From positions 1,798,001-1,862,000 of the forward strand of contig NZ_LN831790.1 in NCBI RefSeq assembly GCF_001013905.1: a DNA stretch of 64,000 nt. The letters run 5' to 3'. The stretch is from Streptomyces leeuwenhoekii. Lineage in GTDB: Bacteria; Actinomycetota; Actinomycetes; Streptomycetales; Streptomycetaceae. Under the pieces are notes generated by a model. The model was not told the origin of the DNA. It saw only the letters and a list, made by a program, of their open reading frames with translations, and searched no databases. The position numbers were made by a program, and so were the translations under genes. This document shows, piece after piece, positions 17,134 to 25,389 of this stretch (the first letter of the stretch is position 1; each line of letters starts with the position of its first letter).

Positions 17134-17924
17134 TGCGTATCACTCGCGCCTTGGGCGCGGCACTCCTCACGCTCGGGCTCGCGGCCGCCCCCGCGGCGGC
17201 CGACACCCCCTCCCCCGGCCCCTCGGACGACGGCGCGGCCCCGGCCTCGGCGGGCACCTCGTTCCGGACGGCGGCCGAGATCGAGCAGGGACAGCGGGCC
17301 ACGGCCGGCGGTTCGGCCGGCGACTACCTGTACTGGTCGTTCCCGGCGGACACCGGGCAGCGCCCCACCGTGCGGGCCACGGTGAAGCTGCCCGGGACGC
17401 ACGCCGCCGAGACCTGGCGGATCGACGTGTACGACGGTCTGCGCCGCCGCCAGTCCTGCCAGTACGGCGCGCAGACGCGCACCGCGGCGGCGCGGGCGTC
17501 CTCGGTGGAGCTGGCCTGCGTCCTGCGCACGGTGCGCGCCTGGGCGGAGCCGTGGGCGAACGACCCGCTGCCGGGCACCTACTACATCCGCCTCACGGCC
17601 GTGGGCCTGCCGGTCCCCGACCGGGGCCTGCCGGTGAGCGCCGAGGTCCGGGTCGACGCCGAGGACATCGGCGGGCCGGCGGCGGTGGACGGTTCGCTGG
17701 CCGAGCCGCTGGTGCCGGGCATCGCGACCGAGGACCTGGCCGACGACGACTCCCGGGCGGTGCTGTTCGGGCTGGAGCCCGACGACGGCTGGTCGTCGGG
17801 CTGGTGGTCCGACCGCTGGGTGTGGACCGCGGCGGGCGGTGTGCTGGCCGCGCTGGCGGGCGTCGCCGGATACGCGCTGACACGCGGTCCGGGGCGGCCC
17901 TCGCGGGTGCCGCCGGGGGCCTGA
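17133..17924 (+). CDS. Membrane-anchored secreted protein, partner of the vWA protein
   Basis: 263 aa. Signal peptide about 1-25, a linker rich in Pro, Ser and Asp, a beta-rich ectodomain (about 45-190, containing SAGDYLYWSFPADTGQRP and GTYYIRLTAVGLPVP), then a C-terminal transmembrane helix. The ectodomain has the same sequence feel as the second domain of the preceding vWA protein (a Trp/Tyr-aromatic strand followed by a GQ turn), so it looks like a stand-alone version of that module. Two cysteines could form a disulfide. Start ATG 17133 overlaps the upstream stop, with GGAGG at 17120-17124. No catalytic motif is visible. Confidence 0.75.
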   Translation: MRITRALGAALLTLGLAAAPAAADTPSPGPSDDGAAPASAGTSFRTAAEIEQGQRATAGGSAGDYLYWSFPADTGQRPTVRATVKLPGTHAAETWRIDVYDGLRRRQSCQYGAQTRTAAARASSVELACVLRTVRAWAEPWANDPLPGTYYIRLTAVGLPVPDRGLPVSAEVRVDAEDIGGPAAVDGSLAEPLVPGIATEDLADDDSRAVLFGLEPDDGWSSGWWSDRWVWTAAGGVLAALAGVAGYALTRGPGRPSRVPPGA

Positions 17925-17969
17925 CGGCACCCGGGGCCTGACGCCCCGTCCGGCACCTCGCCGGGACCC

Positions 17970-18011
17970 GGCCGGAGGGTCCGCCGCTCCCCCGCGGCGG
18001 GCCCTCCGGCC
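17970..18011. terminator. Strong bidirectional terminator
   Basis: 18-nt arms (17970-17987 and 17994-18011) pair along their full length with one G-U wobble around a 6-nt loop, between the vWA-partner gene and the convergent HxlR gene. Confidence 0.8.
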
Positions 18012-18016
18012 GTCTC

Positions 18017-18655
18017 TCATCCCTCCCGCAGCGCCTTGGCGAGCGGCCCCTCGCCCGTCACCTCGACACGGCCGTCCCGTACCGCCTGCGCCAGGCCCAC
18101 CTCGCCGCGGCCGATGGCCGCACACGTCCCGGCATCGAGGGACAGCCGGACGTCGGGATCGCCCAGGGCCGGTCCGTCACCGTAGACGGGCCCCTCCACG
18201 GCCCCCGCGTTGACGTGGAAGTCCCCTTCCTCCAGCCGGACTTCGACCACCCCTTCGCCCTCCCCGTCCAGGGCCCGCAGCAGCGGCAGCGCGAACCAGT
18301 GCGCCCGCACCGCGTCCGTGGGCCGCCGCTCCCCCAGCTCGGCCGAGCCCCAGTTCCCGAGCGCCTGGAGCACGGGCAGCAACTCACGCCCCCGCGGGGT
18401 GAGTTCGTAGACATAGACGGCCCCCGGCGGCGGCAGCCGGCGGCGCGTCGTCAGCCCGTCGCGCTCCAGGTCCTTCAGCCGGGAGGCCAGGACGTCCGTA
18501 CTGACGCCGGGCAGGTCCGCGTGCAGGTCGGTGTAGCGCCGCGGACCGGCCAGCAGTTCACGGACGATCAGCAGGGTCCAGCGGTCGCCGACGACGTCGA
18601 GGGCGCGGGCGACGGAGCAGTACTGGTCGTAACTTCGGCGAGTGCGGGGTGACAT
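18017..18655 (-). CDS. HxlR-family transcriptional regulator
   Basis: 212 aa. The HxlR winged helix is clear: YDQYCSVARALDVVGDRWTL with the early Cys typical of the family, then LLIVRELLAGPRRYTDL, DVLASRLKDLERDGL and VYELTPRGREL. The C-terminal about 100 residues form an SCP2-like extension, as in longer actinobacterial members. ATG 18655 follows a TAGACT hexamer by seven bases and has no ribosome site, so the transcript is probably leaderless; the TTG six codons upstream was rejected. It is divergent from an aminotransferase; palindromes in the shared promoter suggest autoregulation and control of that gene. Confidence 0.9.
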   Translation of the reverse strand: MSPRTRRSYDQYCSVARALDVVGDRWTLLIVRELLAGPRRYTDLHADLPGVSTDVLASRLKDLERDGLTTRRRLPPPGAVYVYELTPRGRELLPVLQALGNWGSAELGERRPTDAVRAHWFALPLLRALDGEGEGVVEVRLEEGDFHVNAGAVEGPVYGDGPALGDPDVRLSLDAGTCAAIGRGEVGLAQAVRDGRVEVTGEGPLAKALREG

Positions 18656-18662
18656 GCGACGC

Positions 18663-18711
18663 AGTCTAGACAAGTTGTTGGACTTTCCAAGTGCCTACTT
18701 GGTAAAACCAA
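18663..18711. promoter_or_regulatory. Divergent promoter region with two overlapping palindromes
   Basis: CCAAGT-GCCT-ACTTGG (18687-18702) and TTGGT-AAA-ACCAA (18699-18711) overlap. The minus-strand HxlR promoter, TTGGAA (18690-18685) and TAGACT (18668-18663) with 16-bp spacing, runs into the first palindrome. Likely operator for the HxlR protein. Confidence 0.6.
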
Positions 18712-18742
18712 GCAACACCAGATACCGGAGGGAAAGCCGCTC

Positions 18743-19951
18743 ATGGAGTTCCGGCAGTCGAACAAGCTCAGCGAGGTCTGCTACGAGATCCGCGGCCCGG
18801 TGATAGAGCACGCCAACGCGCTGGAGGAGGCGGGCCACAGCGTCCTGCGCCTCAACACCGGCAATCCGGCCGCCTTCGGCTTCGAGGCGCCGGAGGAGAT
18901 CCTCCAGGACATGATCCGCATGCTGCCGCGGGCGCACGGCTACACCGACTCGCGCGGCGTCCTCTCCGCCCGCCGGGCCGTGGCCCAGCGCTACCAGACG
19001 CTCGGCCTGGAGGTCGACGTCGACGACGTCTTCCTCGGCAACGGCGTCTCGGAGCTGGTCACCATGGCCGTGCAGGCCCTGGTCGAGGACGGCGACGAGA
19101 TCCTGATCCCCGCCCCCGACTTCCCCCTCTGGACGGCGGTGACGACCCTCGCGGGCGGCAAGGCGGTCCACTACCTGTGCGACGAGCAGGCCGAGTGGAA
19201 CCCGGACCTCGCCGACCTGGAATCGAAGATCACCGACCGCACCAAGGCGGTCGTGATCATCAACCCGAACAACCCCACCGGTGCGGTGTACCCCAAGGAG
19301 ATCGTCGAGGGCATCCTCGACCTGGCCCGCCGCCACGGCCTGATGGTCTTCGCCGACGAGATCTACGACCAGATCCTCTACGACGACGCCGTGCACCACT
19401 CGGCCGCCGCCCTCGCCCCCGATCTGGTCGTCCTCACCTTCTGCGGCCTGTCGAAGACCTACCGGGTGGCCGGCTTCCGCTCCGGCTGGCTGGTCGTCAC
19501 CGGCCCCAAGCAGCACGCGAAGGACTACCTGGAGGGCCTGACCATGCTGGCCTCCATGCGCCTGTGCGCCAACGCGCCCGCCCAGTACGCCATCCAGGCC
19601 GCGCTCGGCGGCCGTCAGTCCATCCACGAGCTGACCGCGCCGGGCGGCCGGCTGCGCGAGCAGCGCGACGTGGCGTGGGAGCGGCTCAACGAGATCCCGG
19701 GCGTGTCGTGCGTGAAGCCGAAGGGCGCGCTGTACGCCTTCCCGCGCCTGGACCCGAAGGTGCACCGGATCCACGACGACGAGAAGTTCGTCCTGGACCT
19801 GCTGCTGCGGGAGAAGATCCAGGTGGTCCAGGGCACGGGCTTCAACTGGCCCTCCCCGGACCACTTCCGCATCCTGACCCTGCCCCACGCGGACGACCTG
19901 GAGGCGGCGATCGGGCGGATCGGGCGGTTCCTCGGCGGGTACCGGCAGTAG
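18743..19951 (+). CDS. PLP-dependent class I/II aminotransferase, alanine/aromatic type
   Basis: 402 aa. Fold type I landmarks: substrate segment LNTGNPAAFGF, NPNNPTGAVYP, the PLP-contacting DEIYDQILYDD and the Schiff-base lysine in SKTYRVAGFRSGW, plus the Arg segment FRILTLPH near the C terminus that binds the substrate carboxylate. Length and motifs match AlaA-like glutamate-pyruvate aminotransferases. GGAGGG sits 9 nt before the ATG. It is divergent from the HxlR regulator. A housekeeping alanine transaminase is the simplest reading; a specialised substrate cannot be excluded. Confidence 0.92.
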   Translation: MEFRQSNKLSEVCYEIRGPVIEHANALEEAGHSVLRLNTGNPAAFGFEAPEEILQDMIRMLPRAHGYTDSRGVLSARRAVAQRYQTLGLEVDVDDVFLGNGVSELVTMAVQALVEDGDEILIPAPDFPLWTAVTTLAGGKAVHYLCDEQAEWNPDLADLESKITDRTKAVVIINPNNPTGAVYPKEIVEGILDLARRHGLMVFADEIYDQILYDDAVHHSAAALAPDLVVLTFCGLSKTYRVAGFRSGWLVVTGPKQHAKDYLEGLTMLASMRLCANAPAQYAIQAALGGRQSIHELTAPGGRLREQRDVAWERLNEIPGVSCVKPKGALYAFPRLDPKVHRIHDDEKFVLDLLLREKIQVVQGTGFNWPSPDHFRILTLPHADDLEAAIGRIGRFLGGYRQ

Positions 19952-20102
19952 CCGCCGCCCGCCCGGGCCTCCCCCGGAGCGGCGGCGCGCCTCCGTACCG
20001 GACGCCCGGGTCACATGCCGTCCGGTCCCCTGTCGCGGTCGCGTGCGGAGGTGGCGGTGACGGCGTACGACCGGTGTTCCCTTTCTCGTCTAGCCTGTGG
20101 AC

Positions 20103-20702
20103 ATGGGTGATCTTTTCCTCGTCCGGCACGGCGAGACCGAGTGGTCGCGGTCCGGGCGGCACACCGGATCGACGGACGTACCGCTGACCGAGCACGGGCG
20201 TGAGGAGGCCCGCAGGCTCATTCCGCTGGTGCGGTCGCACCGCATCGGGGCCGCGTTCGTCAGCCCGCTCCAGCGGGCCCGGGAGACGGCCGAGCTGATC
20301 GGGCTGGAGGGGGCGCGGGTCGACGCGGACCTGCGGGAGTGGGACTACGGCGGGTACGAGGGCGTCACCACCGTGGAGATCCGGCGGACGCGGCCGGACT
20401 GGTTCCTGTTCACCGACGGGGTCGCGCCCGGGCCGCCGGACCACCCCGGGGAGACCCCAGAGCAGGTCGGGGAGCGGGCCGACCGGATGCTGGCCAAGGT
20501 GGACGCCGCGCTCGCCAGCACCGAGGGGTGCGTGGTGCTCGTCGCGCACGGCCACTTCCTGCGGGTCCTCACCGCCCGCCGGCTCGGGCTGCCGCCGTCG
20601 GCCGGGGCCCTGTTCCAGCTCGCGACGGGCACGCTGTGCCGACTGGGCACGGAGCACGACCGGCCGGTCATCGCGGCGTGGAATGTCAGACCCCCGGCGT
20701 AG
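20103..20702 (+). CDS. Histidine phosphatase (phosphoglycerate-mutase-like) family protein
   Basis: 199 aa. The catalytic RHG is in LFLVRHGETEW, followed by GRHTGSTDVPLTEHG, SPLQRARETAELI and the second catalytic His in VVLVAHGHFLRVL. The family removes phosphate from small molecules through phosphohistidine; substrates vary. A TAGCCT hexamer (20091-20096) six bases before ATG 20103 and no Shine-Dalgarno suggest a leaderless transcript; GTG 20097 in the same frame is an alternative start. It stands between the aminotransferase and a hypothetical gene with no overlaps. Confidence 0.9.
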   Translation: MGDLFLVRHGETEWSRSGRHTGSTDVPLTEHGREEARRLIPLVRSHRIGAAFVSPLQRARETAELIGLEGARVDADLREWDYGGYEGVTTVEIRRTRPDWFLFTDGVAPGPPDHPGETPEQVGERADRMLAKVDAALASTEGCVVLVAHGHFLRVLTARRLGLPPSAGALFQLATGTLCRLGTEHDRPVIAAWNVRPPA

Positions 20703-20757
20703 CCTGCGAAGCGAGTGGGCCCGGGCGCCGGGCCCGTGCAGCGGGGAGGGAGTCGCC

Positions 20758-21399
20758 GTGACCCGACCGCCGACCGCCGCGCTGCGGCGTGTCATCGACG
20801 CCGCCGATCCGGTCACCGGGCGGCTGCGGGGGACGCGGCCGCAGCTCGCGGCACTGGTGAAGCGGGGGCTGGCCTTCCGTCACCCGCGGCCGCCGCACGA
20901 CCATTTCCTGACGCCCGCCGGGCACCGGATACGGGAGGCCGGGGCCCAGGGGCCGCCCGAGCCCGCCGGGCGGGAGACCGCCGCGGCCGGTGACGGCGTG
21001 TTCACCGCCCGGGCCGGCGGGGAGGAGGACCCGCCGGGCCCGGTGGGAGCGGCGCGGCTGCGTGAGGTGCGCGCCGCCTGGGAGGGTCTGCTGGAGCTGC
21101 GCCGGATGACCAACCCCGACGGGGCGACGGACCGGCCGTGCGGCTGGGAGCGGTCGCATCTGGTGCGGGCCGCGGCGCTCGCGCTGGAAGCGGGCGGTCA
21201 CCGCCCGGCCGGGGCGGACGGCGACGGCTACCGGGTGCGGGAGACCCCGCAGCCGGAGGCGGTGGCCGTGCACGAGGCCGACGGGGCGGCGCTGCGGTCC
21301 TGCGCGATCACGCTGGAGCGGGCGGGGTGGCACGTCGGCGAGCACACGGAGCCGCGGACCCGGGCCCGTTACCTGCTGGCCTCCCCGCGCAAGGTATGA
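20758..21399 (+). CDS. Hypothetical protein, 213 aa
   Basis: Not recognised. The N-terminal part (about 15-65, LRGTRPQLAALVKRGLAF then DHFLTPAGHRIRE) looks like a small winged-helix unit, which would fit DNA binding. The middle is a low-complexity Gly/Pro/Glu stretch, and the C-terminal half (EVRAAWEGLLELRRM onward) is a separate folded part ending TRARYLLASPRKV. GTG 20758 was chosen for GGGAGG at 20744-20749. It follows the phosphatase by 55 bp and precedes a thioesterase by 62 bp on the same strand, so a shared transcript is possible. Confidence 0.7.
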   Translation: MTRPPTAALRRVIDAADPVTGRLRGTRPQLAALVKRGLAFRHPRPPHDHFLTPAGHRIREAGAQGPPEPAGRETAAAGDGVFTARAGGEEDPPGPVGAARLREVRAAWEGLLELRRMTNPDGATDRPCGWERSHLVRAAALALEAGGHRPAGADGDGYRVRETPQPEAVAVHEADGAALRSCAITLERAGWHVGEHTEPRTRARYLLASPRKV

Positions 21400-21461
21400 C
21401 ACTCGCGCCGTGCCAGGATCGGCGGCCGGAAGGTCCATCACGACGTCGAGAGGCAGCAGCC

Positions 21462-21884
21462 GTGAGCGAGCCGTTCTCCGTTCCCGTGACCGTGCGCGGA
21501 TACGAGACCGATGTGCAGGGTCACCTCAACCAGGCCGTGTACCTGAACTACGCCGAGCACGCCCGCTGGTCGCTGCTCCAGGCGGCCGGGATCCTGCAGG
21601 CGGACCTCGTCGCGCGGGGCGTGGGCCCGGTGGTCCTGGAGACGACCATCCGCTACCGGCGCGAGCTGCTCGCCGGTGACGAGGTACGGGTGACCTGCGG
21701 ATTCGAGTGGGGTGAGGGCAAGACGTTCCGGATCAGGCAGTCGGTCCGCAAGGCGGACGGCACGGTGGCGGCCGAGATCGACGCGCTCGGCGGACTGCTC
21801 GACCTGCGCGAACGCAGGCTGGTGGCCGACCCGCGGCGGCACCTGGAGGAACTGGCCGCCGACCCGGGCCTGTTCGGCCTGTAG
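21462..21884 (+). CDS. Hotdog-fold acyl-CoA thioesterase (4HBT family)
   Basis: 140 aa, normal length for a single hotdog domain. The active-site segment YETDVQGHLNQAVYLNYAEH carries the Asp, His and Asn positions of the 4-hydroxybenzoyl-CoA thioesterase class, and ETTIRYRREL plus GDEVRVTCGFEW are the central strands. It should hydrolyse an acyl-CoA thioester in the cytoplasm; the acyl group is not predictable. GTG 21462 lies behind GAGAGG. A strong hairpin follows the stop. Confidence 0.85.
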   Translation: MSEPFSVPVTVRGYETDVQGHLNQAVYLNYAEHARWSLLQAAGILQADLVARGVGPVVLETTIRYRRELLAGDEVRVTCGFEWGEGKTFRIRQSVRKADGTVAAEIDALGGLLDLRERRLVADPRRHLEELAADPGLFGL

Positions 21885-21895
21885 GGGGCGGTTCG

Positions 21896-21921
21896 CGCCC
21901 GGGCCGAGGACGGCCCGGGCG
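21896..21921 (+). terminator. Terminator hairpin after thioesterase gene
   Basis: CGCCCGGGCCG and CGGCCCGGGCG form perfect 11-bp arms around AGGA, 11 nt after the stop codon. The rest of 21922-22149 shows no gene. Confidence 0.75.
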
Positions 21922-22149
21922 GGCCTGTGCCGGCAGGCCGACCTGCCGCGGTCTGGGTCGTCGAGGTGACGTGTGCGTCGGCGCCAAGCCGTCCGGTCTG
22001 GCTCCGACGGTGGCCGAGGGCCACCACGCCCCGGTGGAAGGCGTACGCCGGCAACGCTCGAAGGGACCGGGACGTTCCCGCCCCCCGGCACGGAGCCCGG
22101 TCATCCGCCGGTGCCGCCGGGGGCGGTTCGAGTCGCGTGTCCCCGGTGG

Positions 22150-22608
22150 TCACGCAGCGGTTCGTGTCGTGCCGCGCCCGCGCGTGAGCAGGATGCCCAG
22201 GGCGATCATCGCGATGCCGAGCACCAGGTGGAGCCAGTTGTCGGCCGTGTTCAGGGGGACGAAGTTGGCGGCGCTGTCGTGGTCGATGACCAGCCCGTAG
22301 ATCCAGAGGAGCAGGTAGATGGCGCCACCCACCAGGAGGTACATCCTTGCCTGCGACGCGGTGCGCGACAGCGCCAGTCCGGCGAGGCCGAAGGCCAGGT
22401 GGACGAGGTTGTGCAGGATCGACACCTGGAAGATGCCCAGCAGCTTGGCTTCGGAGTGGTGCGCGGCGAACTTCATGGTGTCGTAGTGCGTGGTGACGCC
22501 CGGGATGAAGCCGAGGACACCGACCAGGAGAAAGATCACTCCCATCAGCAGCGCCGCCTGCTGGACCGGTGTTCGGGCATTACGGGGAGCACGCGCGTGA
22601 GTGGACAT
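22150..22608 (-). CDS. DUF4383-type four-helix membrane protein
   Basis: 152 aa with four predicted transmembrane helices: ALLMGVIFLLVGVLGFI, a second beginning ILHNLVHLAFGL, YLLVGGAIYLLLWIYG and LHLVLGIAMIALGILL. The paired His and Asn residues in ILHNLVHLAFG and TADNWLHLVLG are the features of the DUF4383 family. AGGAGAG precedes the ATG. Function unknown. It lies downstream of another membrane protein gene on the same strand, separated by a stem-loop. Confidence 0.8.
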   Translation of the reverse strand: MSTHARAPRNARTPVQQAALLMGVIFLLVGVLGFIPGVTTHYDTMKFAAHHSEAKLLGIFQVSILHNLVHLAFGLAGLALSRTASQARMYLLVGGAIYLLLWIYGLVIDHDSAANFVPLNTADNWLHLVLGIAMIALGILLTRGRGTTRTAA

Positions 22609-22764
22609 GGATACTCTCCTCGTTCAGATGGTCGACCCGGTCACCCGGTCCTGCTGTGGCACTCGAGCGGGCGCCCCCGGCCGTGGCGGGCATGACGCAC
22701 GACGCCTCGCGCGCGAGCCACGTGCGCACACCCCGGATGCAGGAGCTCCGACCGGACGGTCACG

Positions 22765-22811
22765 GCCGAACCGGCTCCGGGAAGGTCGGGAAGTCGCCCG
22801 GCCGGTTCGGC
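22765..22811 (-). terminator. Stem-loop between two minus-strand membrane-protein genes
   Basis: GCCGAACCGG (22765-22774) and CCGGTTCGGC (22802-22811) are perfect 10-bp arms with a 27-nt loop, directly downstream of the 22845-23414 gene. Confidence 0.5.
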
Positions 22812-22844
22812 GGCCGACGCCTTTCGTCTCCCGAAGCGGATCCT

Positions 22845-23414
22845 CTACGACATGAAGTGGGTCGCCGAGCGGGCCCGCTCCCACATGCCGGGCAGTTGCT
22901 CGGTGGGACGCTGCTGTTCGCCGTGGAGCGCGTTGAGCACCACCAGGGTGCCGGTCAGGGCCGGCACCACCCACTGCACGCAGGCCAGTTGGCGCCGCGT
23001 CCGGCCCATGTCGATGGGGTGCTGCTCCGCCTTCTCGATGTCTTCCGGGTCGGATGAGGAGGCCAGCTCGACCTTCTTGCCCAGGACGCGGGCGTAGGCG
23101 GTGGCGGCCAGGGCCGCGGCGGTGACGACGGTCTTGGCCGTGGTGGAAGCGGCCACGCCCTGCTGGTTGGCGACGCGGTGCGCGTTCACCACGAGCAGCC
23201 CGCCGCCGCCGAACAGGTGCGCGCCGATGGCGGCCATGTTGACCGGCGTCCACTTCGCCCAGCCGGACGAGGAGATCCTCGCGCCCGCCTTCTCGCTGCC
23301 GCCTTCGTCCTTGGCCGCGCCGTTGAGGCCGACCGCCCCCATCAGCGAGCCACCGAACCAGGCGGCCAGTCCCAGATCGTGCAGGCTGCGGATCCAGGTG
23401 TTGCGTTCGGACAT
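22845..23414 (-). CDS. Hypothetical multi-span membrane protein, 189 aa
   Basis: About four hydrophobic segments: LGLAAWFGGSLMGAVGL, AAIGAHLFGGGGLLVV, TVVTAAALAATAYARVL and ACVQWVVPALTGTLVVLNAL. The first Gly-rich helix follows an RSLHDLG segment. No family function is known to me. ATG 23414 has AAGGAG 8 nt upstream; an upstream in-frame extension of 21 residues lacks such a site. The gene is upstream of the DUF4383 gene on the same strand, so both may serve the membrane or stress response (weak inference). Confidence 0.75.
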   Translation of the reverse strand: MSERNTWIRSLHDLGLAAWFGGSLMGAVGLNGAAKDEGGSEKAGARISSSGWAKWTPVNMAAIGAHLFGGGGLLVVNAHRVANQQGVAASTTAKTVVTAAALAATAYARVLGKKVELASSSDPEDIEKAEQHPIDMGRTRRQLACVQWVVPALTGTLVVLNALHGEQQRPTEQLPGMWERARSATHFMS

Positions 23415-23726
23415 GACGGCACTCCTTCGGGAAGGGGGCAGGGGCTCAGCCGGTGAAGACGTCGGCTCACACTCCACCCTCGCCGGATCCCGCCGTCGCA
23501 GCCATCACGGCTGGTCCGGACGAGTGAGCCGGGGGCCCGCCGTCACCGGAAGGTGCTAAGCCTGTATTGACCCGCAGGGTTGTTCACGCGGCTGATAGCC
23601 GAGGCACTCCCTCCAGGACCGCGCCGCCCTCTGCCGCGCCGCGCCGAGCGGTGTTCGCGCGACGGCTCCGGTACCGCGCCGGCCTCGTGCCGAGGAGCGC
23701 CGTACCGGAGCCGTCGTGCCGTCGGG
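23415..23726. other. Intergenic region, 312 bp
   Basis: It contains the long hairpin at 23660-23716 and otherwise no gene, promoter or repeat I can support. Confidence 0.6.
23660..23716 (-). terminator. Large hairpin terminating the purine operon
   Basis: CGACGGCTCCGGTAC (23660-23674) and its exact complement (23702-23716) make 15-bp arms; an inner stem CCTCG-TGC-CGAGG sits in the loop. It begins 11 nt past the permease stop codon. Confidence 0.8.
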
Positions 23727-25109
23727 TCAGTGCGCGGACGCCGGCCGTGCCCCCTTGATCTCCTCCCCCGCCTCCATGGGGTGGGTCACGTCCTGCGCGT
23801 CCCGCCCCTTGCCCACGTGGTTGAAGACCAGGTTGAGCAGCACGGCGGCCACACAGCCGGTCGATATGCCCGAGTCCAGGATGATCTTCGCGGTCTCCGG
23901 GAAGGAGTGGTAGAACTCCGGCGCGGTGATCGGGATGATGCCGACGGCCAGGGAGACCGCCACGATCAGGACGTTGTTGTCCTTGTCCAGGCCGGCCCGC
24001 ACCAGGGTCTGGATGCCGCTGGCGGCGACCGAGCCGAACAGGACCACGCCCGCGCCGCCGAGCACCGGGCGCGGTACGACGGCGATGAGCGAGGCGGCGA
24101 TCGGGCACAGGCCCATCAGGATCAGGAAGCCGCCGCCGGCCGCGACGACGAACCTGCTGCGGATGCGGGTCATCGCCACCAGGCCGATGTTCTGTGCGAA
24201 GGCGCTGCACATGAAGCCGTTGAAGAGCGGGCTGAGCGCCGAGCCGAGGGTGTCGGCGCGCAGGCCCGCGGCGATGGTCTTCTCGTCGGCGGGGCGGTCG
24301 ACGATCTCCCCGAGGGCCAGCATGTCGGCGGTGGACTCGGTCATCGAGACGACCATGACGACGCACATGGACACGATCGCGGCGAGCTGGAACTGGGGCG
24401 CGCCGAAGTGGAACGGGGTGGGGAAGCCGACGATGTCGGCGTCGGCGACCGGGCCGAAGTCTGTGACCCCGAAGGGGATGGCGACGAGGGTGCCCGCTAT
24501 CAGGCCCAGCAGGACGGCGATCTGCTTGACGAAGCCGCGGGTGAAGCGGCGCAGCAGCAGGACGATGACCAGGGTGATGGCCGCGAGCCCCAGGTTGGTC
24601 GCCGAGCCGAAGTCGTCCGCCGTGGGGCTGGAGCCCTGGGCCCAGCCGAAGGCGACGGGCAGCAGGGAGACGCCGATCAGGGTGATGACGGTGCCGGTGA
24701 CGACCGGCGGGAAGAAACGGATGGCCTTGCTGAAGAAGGGGGCGGCGAGAAAGCCGAGGAGACCGGCGACGATGACCGCGCCGAAGATGATCGGCAGCGC
24801 GTCGTCCTTGTCTTCGGTGGCGACGACGATCGCGGTCATGGGGGCGACACCGGCGAAGGTGACACCGTTGACGAAGGGCAGCCGGGCGCCGATCTTCCAG
24901 ATGCCGAGGGTCTGCAACAGGGTGGCGAGGCCCGCGGTGAACAGGCACGCACCGGTGAGGAACGTCAGTTCGATGCCGGAGAGGCCCACGGCCGCGCCGA
25001 CGATCAGGGGTGGGGCGACGACTCCCGCGTACATGGCGGCCACATGCTGCAAGCCCGTGGTCGCCATCTTCACTGGTGGGAGTTTCTCGTCAACTGGGTG
25101 GTCGGCCAC
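23727..25109 (-). CDS. NCS2-family purine/urate:cation symporter
   Basis: 460 aa with the 12-14 hydrophobic segments of the UraA/UapA/PucJ family. The NCS2 signature is seen as AFAQNIGLVAMTRIRSR; the substrate-site helix carries ESTADMLALGE (Glu-Ser). N-terminal ALQ-type motif is GLQHVAAMYAGVV. The family takes up uracil, xanthine or urate with H+ or Na+; gene context with uricase makes urate or xanthine most likely (inference). GTG 25109 follows GGAGGAGA. Last gene of the purine cluster; a 280-bp gap separates it from the upstream deaminase, so it may have its own promoter. Confidence 0.9.
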   Translation of the reverse strand: MADHPVDEKLPPVKMATTGLQHVAAMYAGVVAPPLIVGAAVGLSGIELTFLTGACLFTAGLATLLQTLGIWKIGARLPFVNGVTFAGVAPMTAIVVATEDKDDALPIIFGAVIVAGLLGFLAAPFFSKAIRFFPPVVTGTVITLIGVSLLPVAFGWAQGSSPTADDFGSATNLGLAAITLVIVLLLRRFTRGFVKQIAVLLGLIAGTLVAIPFGVTDFGPVADADIVGFPTPFHFGAPQFQLAAIVSMCVVMVVSMTESTADMLALGEIVDRPADEKTIAAGLRADTLGSALSPLFNGFMCSAFAQNIGLVAMTRIRSRFVVAAGGGFLILMGLCPIAASLIAVVPRPVLGGAGVVLFGSVAASGIQTLVRAGLDKDNNVLIVAVSLAVGIIPITAPEFYHSFPETAKIILDSGISTGCVAAVLLNLVFNHVGKGRDAQDVTHPMEAGEEIKGARPASAH

Positions 25110-25179
25110 GGCGGCTCTCCTCCGGTCGGTTACACGTCTCCGTCGACGTGGGTGTCATGGAGGTGGTGCGGGTGGTCAT

Positions 25180-25229
25180 GGGGGGTTCCTCCCCCGCTCG
25201 ACGAGCGGAGCCGGCGGGTGGGGAGGGAC
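25180..25229. repeat. Copy of a dispersed GC-rich palindromic repeat
   Basis: A GGGGG-TTCCTCCCCC half is followed by GAGCGGAGCCGG and GGGTGGGGAGGGA. A similar element lies at 35944-35990 in the same orientation. I recall elements of this kind as common in Streptomyces intergenic DNA, which needs checking. Confidence 0.5.
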
Positions 25230-25332
25230 CGGGACGGACCGTTCGGGAGAACGGGTGGAGCCGTTCCGGGGCGCGCGCGTCCACGCGCGCCCCGGAGACG
25301 GCCGCCGCGGACCCCGCTCGGGTCCACGGCTG

Positions 25333-25360
25333 CCGGCCGGGAGCCGTCCCTCCCGGCCGG
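25333..25360 (-). terminator. Terminator hairpin after deaminase gene
   Basis: CCGGCCGGGAG and CTCCCGGCCGG, perfect 11-bp arms with a 6-nt loop, 30 nt beyond the stop codon on the minus strand. Confidence 0.7.
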
Positions 25361-25389
25361 AGACCAAGTGCCGTACCGGAGTACGGGGT

